Source: a bacterium (GTDB lineage: Bacteria > Desulfobacterota > Deferrisomatia > Deferrisomatales > BM512). Taken from it: a DNA stretch of 7,505 nt. The stretch is taken from positions 1 to 7,505 of the forward strand of contig SRXB01000095.1 in assembly GCA_009724975.1 (NCBI GenBank), given 5' to 3'. Under the pieces are notes generated by a model that ran no database searches, was not told the origin of the DNA, and saw only the letters and a program-made list of their open reading frames with translations. Both the position numbers and the translations under genes were made by a program. This document shows positions 1 through 5,168 of the stretch, in pieces (the stretch's first letter is position 1; every line of letters begins with the position of its first letter).

Positions 1-1
1 C

Positions 2-1117
2 CCCTGGGCGCTGGTGGCGGCAAGGGGGGTGCAGGGCTCCGGCGGGGCGATGTTAATGGCCTGCTCGCCAGCGATTGTCACCGCCATCTTCCCCCCCTCC
101 CAGCGCGGAAGGGGCCTTGGACACCTGGGGACGGTGGTGGGCCTCGGCCTCACGGCGGGACCGCCAGTGGGCGGCTTCCTTCTGGGGGTCTTCGGCTGGA
201 GGTCGATCTTCCTGATAAACCTCCCGATAGGAATCGTAGCCATTTTGTTCGGCGTGAAAAACCTTCCGCCGCTGAAATTCTCCAAGCCAGGGCAAAAATT
301 CGACTTCTCGGGCGCGATTCTCTTCACCCTCTCCTGCGCGGCCCTTCTGGTGGCGGCCTCGGAGCTTAGGACGATAAGCGGAGCCGAAAATTTCCTCGCC
401 CTCGCCGTGGCTCTCTTCGGGGCGTTTTTATTGCGCGAAAAGATGGCGGCGGATCCCCTCGTCAAACTCGCCCTCTTTAAAAATATCCAGTTTTCGGCGG
501 CGCTCACCGCCTCCCTCCTCACCTTCTCCTCCGGCATCTCGGTCATCTTGCTCCTTCCTTTTTACCTGACGGAAATTAAGGGGCTGACGACCATGCAGAT
601 GGGTCTGGCGCTAATGGTCACGCCCTTTTTGATGATGCTTTTGGCCTCGTGGGCCGGTTCGCTCTCCGACAAAAGGGGTGTGGCGGGACTGACCACGCTG
701 GGACTAACCCTTCGCGCACTCTCCTTTTGCCTCCTTTATTTCGTGACCCCCCAGACGCCCCTTTACGCGACCATCTTCGCCCTTGCCCTCCTCGGGGTTG
801 GTAACGCCATCTTCATGCCGCCCAACTCAAGCTCCATCATGGGCAGCGTGCCGCCGCCTATGCTGGGGGTGGCGGGCGGCCTTACCGCCATCTCAAGGAA
901 TCTGGGAATGGCTGTCGGGGTCGCGGTGGGGTCCGCCGTTTTCGATCTGGCCCTTGTCTGGGCTGGGGGAACCACGATAGGAGAGGCCGCCAGGGGAAAC
1001 CATGACGCGTTCATGGCGGGCTGGCGGGCGACGATGGCGCTTGGATTCGCCCTTTGCGCCCTCTCGGTGCTGGTTTCCCAGCTTCGCGGCGTCAAAAAAA
1101 CCGAGAGAGCAACTTGA
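2..1117 (+). CDS. MFS multidrug-type efflux transporter (DHA2/EmrB-QacA family), 5' partial
   Basis: This is an inner-membrane secondary transporter, probably a proton-driven drug or metabolite exporter. The frame is open to the left edge, so the start codon and about the first three helices lie outside the window. What is visible starts in TM4 with the family pattern RGVQGSGGAM. It continues with the antiporter motif C in TM5 (TAGPPVGG), then WRSIFLINLPIG, which is typical of the 14-helix DHA2 group. A second motif-A-like loop, GSLSDKRG, lies near residue 215 of the visible part. I count about eleven hydrophobic segments to the C-terminus, consistent with TM4-TM14. The stop TGA (1115-1117) overlaps the TTG start of the radical SAM gene, so the two are likely co-translated. 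The family call is secure; the substrate is unknown. Export of the neighbouring enzyme's product is only an inference. Confidence 0.9.
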   Translation, partial: PWALVAARGVQGSGGAMLMACSPAIVTAIFPPSQRGRGLGHLGTVVGLGLTAGPPVGGFLLGVFGWRSIFLINLPIGIVAILFGVKNLPPLKFSKPGQKFDFSGAILFTLSCAALLVAASELRTISGAENFLALAVALFGAFLLREKMAADPLVKLALFKNIQFSAALTASLLTFSSGISVILLLPFYLTEIKGLTTMQMGLALMVTPFLMMLLASWAGSLSDKRGVAGLTTLGLTLRALSFCLLYFVTPQTPLYATIFALALLGVGNAIFMPPNSSSIMGSVPPPMLGVAGGLTAISRNLGMAVGVAVGSAVFDLALVWAGGTTIGEAARGNHDAFMAGWRATMALGFALCALSVLVSQLRGVKKTERAT

Positions 1118-2775
1118 GCGCCAAAATCCTCCTTGTTTCAGCCCCCGTAGCCAAAGCCTGCGAGCCGGACCCCGCGATACTAGCCCTTTGCGGCTTCTTG
1201 CGGGCAAGGGGCGTGGACGCGCAAATGCTCGACGGCAATCTGGCCTTCGCCAAAGAGATTTTCTCGCCGAAACGCCTCTCTGCCTTCGCCGACAAGGTCC
1301 TGGCGGAGGAAACCGGCGACAAAAGACGCGCCACCGCCGCCAAAAGGGCTCCCATCCATGTGGCGGAGGCGATCAAAAAGCTCTCCGGAGAAACCGTTTA
1401 CCGCTCGTTCCACCTCTATCGCTCTGCAATCGGCGAGCTTTCGGAAGGCTACCGGCTGGCGTCGCGGGCCACCGGCGCGCACCTTTCGGCCAGCGATTTT
1501 ACACACCCCTCCCTCTCTGCGCTCTCCTCAAAAGACCTTTGCTCGGCTGCCGAAAATCCTTCGCTTCTGGGGACCGCCGAAATTCTGGATGCTGTGGCGG
1601 CAAAGGCACTTGAAGGATCGCCGGAGATAATAGGCATTTCTGCGACCTACCTCTCGCAGGCGCTCCACGCTTTCGCGCTGGCGGGCCTTTTGCGTGAAAA
1701 GGGGTTTTGTGGCCCGCTAATCCTCGGCGGCGGTGTCGCAACGTCATGGAAAGAGCGGCTTTCGCCTGAAATGGGGATCTTCGGCGTCTTCGACGCGGTG
1801 GTGACTGGCCCGGGGGAGGAGGCCCTTTTGAAAATCGCAACCGAGGGCAAAATAGTGCCTTCGGCGGGGGTTCTGGCCCCGCGCCACGGCGTCTGGGACG
1901 AGGGCGGGGATTCGGGAAGGAGAGAGGTCTCCTTTTCTCCCTCCCTTGAAGGGCTGGACTTCGATGGGTATCTTTCGCCCGCGCCGATTTTGCCGGTTTC
2001 CGCCTCGAGGGGCTGCTACTGGGCCAGGTGCGCCTTTTGCCCCGAAGCCGCCGGAGATCGCCAGCCCTATGCGGCGGCCAACGCAGACGAATTGTCGGAA
2101 ATAATCTTGAGGGCGAAAAAAGAGCGCGGCGTAAGGTTCGTCCATTTCACCGACAACGCGCTCTCCCCCCTCCACTTGCAAAAATTCGCCGAAAACCTGA
2201 AAGGCTCGGGCATAAAGTGGTACGGCTTCGCGCGGCTCGAAAGACAGCTCGAAGACCCACTTTTCATGAAAAATATGGCGGCAGGGGGTTGCGCGATGCT
2301 CCAACTGGGCATCGAATCAGCGTCAAAGCGCCTTCTGGACCTGATGCGCAAGGGAATAGACCCCGATCGGGCCTCGGTTATCGTTGAAAACGCGAGGTCA
2401 GCGGGAATCAGGGTCTTTGGCTACTTCCTCTTCGGCATGCCGACCGAGACGCCCGAGGAGGCTCGCCGGACAATCGGCTGGATAAAGAGCCACCCCGAAG
2501 CCCTCACCTTCCTGAACCTTTCGCTTATGAATTTCCCGCGGGGCGGGGAGATGGAGGCGGCCCCCGACCAATTCGGCCTGGAAAACGTGCGGGGGCGCGA
2601 CGAGAAAAACGACCTCTCCCTATACCTTGAATACGCGGGCAAGGAGACGATGGAGCGCAGGGAACTTCGCCGCATCCTGACCGAGGCGAAGCGCGACCCG
2701 GTAATCAAGAAAATGCTCCTGCGCTCGCCGCCTTGGCTCACCTCCAACCACGGCGCCTTCGCTCCCCTTCCCTAA
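1114..2775 (+). CDS. B12-binding domain radical SAM protein with CX4CX2C cluster motif
   Basis: Predicted cobalamin- and [4Fe-4S]/SAM-dependent enzyme; reaction unknown. I chose the TTG at 1114 (553 aa) because it overlaps the upstream TGA as TTGA, follows a purine-rich GAGAGAG at 1103-1109, and starts the first Rossmann strand (AKILLVSAP). The in-frame ATG at 1054 lies inside the transporter gene and would add 20 unrelated residues. The B12-binding-like part spans residues 1-245, with strand EIIGISATYL near 171, LILGGGVATS near 202 and VVTGPGEEALL near 229. About 130 residues separate the second and third strands, a long insertion. The radical SAM core starts near 293: C301-C306-C309 in SRGCYWARCAFCP, spacing CX4CX2C rather than CX3CX2C. 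LQLGIESAS (~397) and FLFGMPTETPEEA (~438) are typical later core motifs. Class confidence is high. Methylation or RiPP modification are possible roles without direct support. Confidence 0.88.
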   Translation: MSAKILLVSAPVAKACEPDPAILALCGFLRARGVDAQMLDGNLAFAKEIFSPKRLSAFADKVLAEETGDKRRATAAKRAPIHVAEAIKKLSGETVYRSFHLYRSAIGELSEGYRLASRATGAHLSASDFTHPSLSALSSKDLCSAAENPSLLGTAEILDAVAAKALEGSPEIIGISATYLSQALHAFALAGLLREKGFCGPLILGGGVATSWKERLSPEMGIFGVFDAVVTGPGEEALLKIATEGKIVPSAGVLAPRHGVWDEGGDSGRREVSFSPSLEGLDFDGYLSPAPILPVSASRGCYWARCAFCPEAAGDRQPYAAANADELSEIILRAKKERGVRFVHFTDNALSPLHLQKFAENLKGSGIKWYGFARLERQLEDPLFMKNMAAGGCAMLQLGIESASKRLLDLMRKGIDPDRASVIVENARSAGIRVFGYFLFGMPTETPEEARRTIGWIKSHPEALTFLNLSLMNFPRGGEMEAAPDQFGLENVRGRDEKNDLSLYLEYAGKETMERRELRRILTEAKRDPVIKKMLLRSPPWLTSNHGAFAPLP

Positions 2776-3332
2776 AGCCCCAGCATCCCTTTTTTAAGGT
2801 CTTCAGAGGGCGGGTTTTTGCCGAGCCATATGGTGAAAACCGCTTTCATGAACTCCGCCCCCTCGACAGTTCCCAAAACCTTGCCGCCCTTTTCCGCCGT
2901 TACTCCGGTGGCGGGCAGGTAGGTTATGTTAACCGTCTCGCCCTCCTTGAATTCCTCCTTGAAAAGGCCGAGGAAGGTTTCAATTTTAGCGGATTGGGTT
3001 TTCGCAGCCTCGGGGGAGTTGGTTTCAAACCCCTCTTTGAAAGCTTTTTTTATGTTGTCGGCGTCGACGTCACGCAAAAAGGTCATGGAAATGCGCTTGG
3101 GCTCGTCGGCGTTTATCGCGGCGGCGGCGTCCTTTGTGGGGGTTGTCAGGTAAAGGCCGCCAACATATACGGAGAAGAGGAATTTCTTCCTTAGCCCGAT
3201 TCCCTGAAGAGAGAGGCTTTCGCCCTCGGCCACAATCTGGTCTTTCATCTCCACGCCCTTAAGAGAGGCGGCGAAAGCGTTGCAGGAGAGGATAATCGCG
3301 ATTACAACGAGAGCGGCTAGCGATTTTTTCAT
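2772..3332 (-). CDS. Secreted chalcone isomerase-like domain protein
   Basis: A 186-aa exported protein resembling the bacterial chalcone-isomerase-like family (Pfam Chalcone_3 type). These are not shown to be true chalcone isomerases, and their role is generally unknown. The ATG at 3332 is preferred over the longer frame because AAGGA lies 6 bases upstream on the minus strand and the product begins with a clear signal peptide: MKK, then a hydrophobic stretch, then AFA at residues 19-21 as a probable signal peptidase I site. Cys17 follows ILS, so a lipoprotein is possible, though the lipobox is poor. The family pattern is seen in LSLQGIGLRKKFLFSVYVGGLYL (about residues 41-63; shown here only as family key positions G-R-K-F-VY-LY) and in KRISMTFLRDVDADNIKKAF. 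It is transcribed alone, converging on the radical SAM gene and diverging from ilvE. Likely periplasmic. Confidence 0.82.
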   Translation of the reverse strand: MKKSLAALVVIAIILSCNAFAASLKGVEMKDQIVAEGESLSLQGIGLRKKFLFSVYVGGLYLTTPTKDAAAAINADEPKRISMTFLRDVDADNIKKAFKEGFETNSPEAAKTQSAKIETFLGLFKEEFKEGETVNITYLPATGVTAEKGGKVLGTVEGAEFMKAVFTIWLGKNPPSEDLKKGMLGL

Positions 3333-3371
3333 ATTTAGTCCTTTTTTTCGGGTTGATTGCAGCATTTTGGC

Positions 3372-3400
3372 CACATATCAGGAACCTGGACAAGTGGAAA
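3372..3400 (-). promoter_or_regulatory. Candidate sigma70-type promoter for the chalcone-isomerase-like gene
   Basis: Reading the minus strand, TTTCCA (3400-3395) and TATGTG (3377-3372) are separated by 17 bases, and the -10 is preceded by TGA, giving an extended -10 (TGnTATGTG). Matches to consensus are 4/6 and 3/6. The expected start is about 30 bases upstream of the ATG at 3332. This is a weak call resting on spacing and position only. Confidence 0.3.
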
Positions 3401-3463
3401 AGGTTTGGCGGGAAAGCCCCTCGCCGCCGCATGGGAAAGGCGTGCGCCGGCTTTTTGAAATAC

Positions 3464-3493
3464 TTGCCGAACCAGTCTGCTTGGCGGTAATAT
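3464..3493 (+). promoter_or_regulatory. Candidate sigma70-type promoter for the ilvE unit
   Basis: TTGCCG (3464-3469) and TAATAT (3488-3493) are separated by 18 bases, each matching consensus at 4 of 6 positions. Transcription would start near 3500, leaving a leader of about 40 bases before the ilvE ribosome binding site. It is the best promoter-like pair I found in the region. An imperfect inverted repeat TACTT-A-AAGTA (3504-3514) sits just after the expected start and might bind a regulator. Confidence 0.4.
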
Positions 3494-3540
3494 GAAAAGT
3501 TCTTACTTAAAGTAGATAGCCCTATCCCAAGGAGCAAAAA

Positions 3541-4560
3541 ATGGAGCGCGCCAACCTCGACTTCCCCAATCTGCCCTTCGCCTACCAGGAGACGGATTAC
3601 AACATCCGCTACTATTTCAAGGACGGCAAGTGGTCTGCAGGCGAGCTGACCGCCGAAAAGACCATTAACATCCACATGGCCGCCGTCTGCCTCCACTACG
3701 GGCAGGAGGTTTTCGAGGGGCTTAAGGCTTATGAGCGCCCCGACGGACAAGTACAGCTTTTTCGGGTGGAGGAAAACGCCAAGCGCCTCCAGCGCTCCGC
3801 CAAAAAGCTCCTGATGGAGCCGGTGCCGGTGGAGATTTTCCGCGAGGCGGCGCACCGCGTGGTGGCGGCCAACAGGCGCTTCGTGCCTCCCTTCGACAGC
3901 GGCGCAACCCTCTACCTTCGCCCCTTCCTTATCGGCACCAGCGCTGAGGTCGGGGTCAAGCCCAGCGCCGATTACCTTTTCATGATTTTCGTCACGCCGG
4001 TCGGCCCCTATTACAAGGCTGGCCTTACGCCGGTGAAACTTCGCGTAGAGGAGGAGATCCACCGCGCGGCTCCGGGCGGGGTAGGCGACATCAAGTGCGG
4101 CGGCAATTACGCGGCGGGCATGAGGGCCACCATCGGCGCGAAAAAGGACGGCTATTCCGAGGTTCTCTACCTTGACGCCAAGGAAAACCGCTACATAGAC
4201 GAGTCGGGCTCCTCCAATTTCTTCGCCATCAGGGGAAACACCCTCGTAACGCCCGCGAGCGAGTCTATCCTCCCCTCCATCACGCGCCTTAGCGTGGTGC
4301 AGATTGCCAGGGACATGGGCATGACCGTGGAGGAGAGGCCGCTGGCCCTTGATGAGTTGCCCTCCTTCGAGGAGGCGGGCTGCCTCGGAACCGCCGCCGT
4401 CATCACGCCCGTGGAGCTCATTACCTGGCGCGGCAAAGACATCGTCTACGTGCGCGACGGCAAGCCGGGCAAGAAGGTGCTGGAGCTTTACAACCGCCTA
4501 ACCGCCATTCAAAAAGGCGAGGCGGCTGACCCCTACGGCTGGACCGAGATCGTAAAGTGA
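3541..4560 (+). CDS. ilvE: Branched-chain amino acid aminotransferase, type II (PLP-dependent)
   Basis: A cytoplasmic fold-type IV aminotransferase, 339 aa, the usual length for the type II branched-chain group. It catalyses reversible transfer of the amino group between glutamate and the 2-keto acids of leucine, isoleucine and valine, the last step of their biosynthesis. The ATG follows AAGGAG (3529-3534) with a 6-base spacer. Visible family motifs are HYGQEVFEGLKAY (~52-64), the substrate/PLP-region arginine in LYLRPFLIGT (~124-133), the probable PLP-binding Lys185 in GDIKCGGNYAAG, the glutamate in DESGSSNFF (~220-228), the phosphate-binding segment LPSITRLSV (~244-252) and LGTAAVITPV (~282-291). 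The CXXC redox pair of mammalian mitochondrial BCAT is absent; only Cys281 is near that place. It is the first gene of a tightly packed unit, and its TGA overlaps the GTG of the next gene. D-amino acid or other class IV aminotransferases are less likely given the motif set. Confidence 0.95.
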   Translation: MERANLDFPNLPFAYQETDYNIRYYFKDGKWSAGELTAEKTINIHMAAVCLHYGQEVFEGLKAYERPDGQVQLFRVEENAKRLQRSAKKLLMEPVPVEIFREAAHRVVAANRRFVPPFDSGATLYLRPFLIGTSAEVGVKPSADYLFMIFVTPVGPYYKAGLTPVKLRVEEEIHRAAPGGVGDIKCGGNYAAGMRATIGAKKDGYSEVLYLDAKENRYIDESGSSNFFAIRGNTLVTPASESILPSITRLSVVQIARDMGMTVEERPLALDELPSFEEAGCLGTAAVITPVELITWRGKDIVYVRDGKPGKKVLELYNRLTAIQKGEAADPYGWTEIVK

Positions 4561-4886
4561 GAGAGCCCGTCTTTTCTTTTGAAGGGCCGGAAGGCGTAAA
4601 GGTGGAGGTCTTCGACGAATCCTCCACTTACGCCTACCAGAATATTTTCTACGTGAAACTGCGCGTAGAGGGCACTTTCGCCGGTTCGGGCGAGAAGTTC
4701 GCCCGCACCCTTGAAAAGATGGGGGTCTTCGCCGAGGACCTTGAGGCAACCAAGGCCGCACTTATTGACTCTTTCAAGGCCACCGCGCTGCCCTACCTGC
4801 TGAAAAGCGGCTTCGCCTCCAGGCTCAAGGAGGCCAAGGAAGCCGAGAAGTCCAGGAAAAAGGGCGTTGGCGGCTACAGGAGCTGA
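4557..4886 (+). CDS. Conserved-looking protein of unknown function (109 aa)
   Basis: I do not recognise the function. The proposed GTG start forms a GTGA overlap with the ilvE stop, which argues for translational coupling; there is no strong Shine-Dalgarno apart from a weak GAGAT at 4546-4550. The product is soluble, with no signal peptide or membrane segment and no cysteine. The N-terminal half (to about residue 45) alternates hydrophobic and charged residues as expected of beta strands (VKVEVFDES, FYVKLRVEGTF). The C-terminal half is helical and charged (KFARTLEKMGVFAEDLEATKA), ending in a lysine/arginine-rich tail. Coding reality is supported by the tight packing between ilvE and the next gene and by codon use matching its neighbours. 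A small regulatory or binding role would be a guess. Confidence 0.75.
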   Translation: MREPVFSFEGPEGVKVEVFDESSTYAYQNIFYVKLRVEGTFAGSGEKFARTLEKMGVFAEDLEATKAALIDSFKATALPYLLKSGFASRLKEAKEAEKSRKKGVGGYRS

Positions 4887-4895
4887 GGGCAGACG

Positions 4896-5168
4896 GTGAA
4901 GTGCGCCAAATGCGGGGGCGAGCTTCCATCTCCCCCCTATTTTCGCAACGACGAGTGCCCCTCTTGCCGAGCCGACCTCCACGCCTGCGTCCAATGCCTC
5001 TTCTACTCTGCAGGCAGCTATAACCAGTGCCTTGAAAATCAGGCCGAGAGGGTGACGGACAAGGAAAAGGGCAACCTCTGCGACTGGTTCAAACCCTCCG
5101 GCAAGGGGGCGGCCACTTCCGGCAAAGACGCCGCTAAGGCCGCCTTCGACAGCCTTTTCAAAAAATAG
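4896..5168 (+). CDS. Small cysteine-rich zinc-ribbon-like protein (90 aa)
   Basis: A probable metal-binding protein of unknown role. The GTG start is placed by GAGG (4885-4888) about 7 bases upstream and by the N-terminal MKCAKCG, where a metal knuckle commonly begins. Eight cysteines are present: C3/C6 and C21/C24 make two CXXC knuckles fitting a four-Cys zinc ribbon, C31/C34 (CVQC) is a third CXXC pair, and C45 and C62 sit in the segments YNQCLENQAERV and KGNLCDWF. The conserved-looking block NQCxENQAERVxDKEKxNxCDxF recalls a small uncharacterised family I associate with deltaproteobacterial genomes. The tail (from about residue 68) is glycine/alanine/lysine-rich. The gene is nine bases after the 109-aa gene and abuts the radical SAM gene (TAG then ATG with no gap). 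Zinc is the likeliest ligand; an Fe-S cluster cannot be excluded. Confidence 0.82.
   Translation: MKCAKCGGELPSPPYFRNDECPSCRADLHACVQCLFYSAGSYNQCLENQAERVTDKEKGNLCDWFKPSGKGAATSGKDAAKAAFDSLFKK

Larger units (their letters stand above)
3333..3540. other. Divergent intergenic region between the chalcone-isomerase-like gene and ilvE
   Basis: This 208-base region holds the upstream signals of two divergently oriented genes. It is less GC-rich than its flanks at both ends, with T-rich 3341-3348 and A-rich 3535-3540. Candidate promoters on each strand are listed separately. I see no convincing open reading frame, riboswitch or attenuator. From the predicted transcription start to the ilvE ATG is only about 40 bases, too short for a T-box or a leader-peptide attenuator. 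Confidence 0.6.

Noticed and set aside
1054..1113. Earlier ATG start for the first radical SAM gene.
   Set aside because: It would add 20 residues overlapping the transporter by 64 bases, whereas the TTG at 1114 starts exactly at the first Rossmann strand with a GA-rich ribosome binding site.
2733..3194. Plus-strand open frame of 153 codons over the chalcone-isomerase-like gene.
   Set aside because: The opposite strand gives a recognisable family, a signal peptide and a good ribosome binding site; the plus-strand product resembles nothing and begins inside the radical SAM gene.
3437..3455. Possible rho-independent terminator (AAAGGC...GCCGGCTTTTT).
   Set aside because: The stem has a G-G mismatch and only about four plus two pairs, and no plus-strand gene lies upstream for it to end.
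3259..4062. Long minus-strand open frame (267 codons) across the intergenic region and ilvE.
   Set aside because: ilvE is certain on the plus strand. The frame is a by-product of GC-rich codon bias and its product has no recognisable motif.
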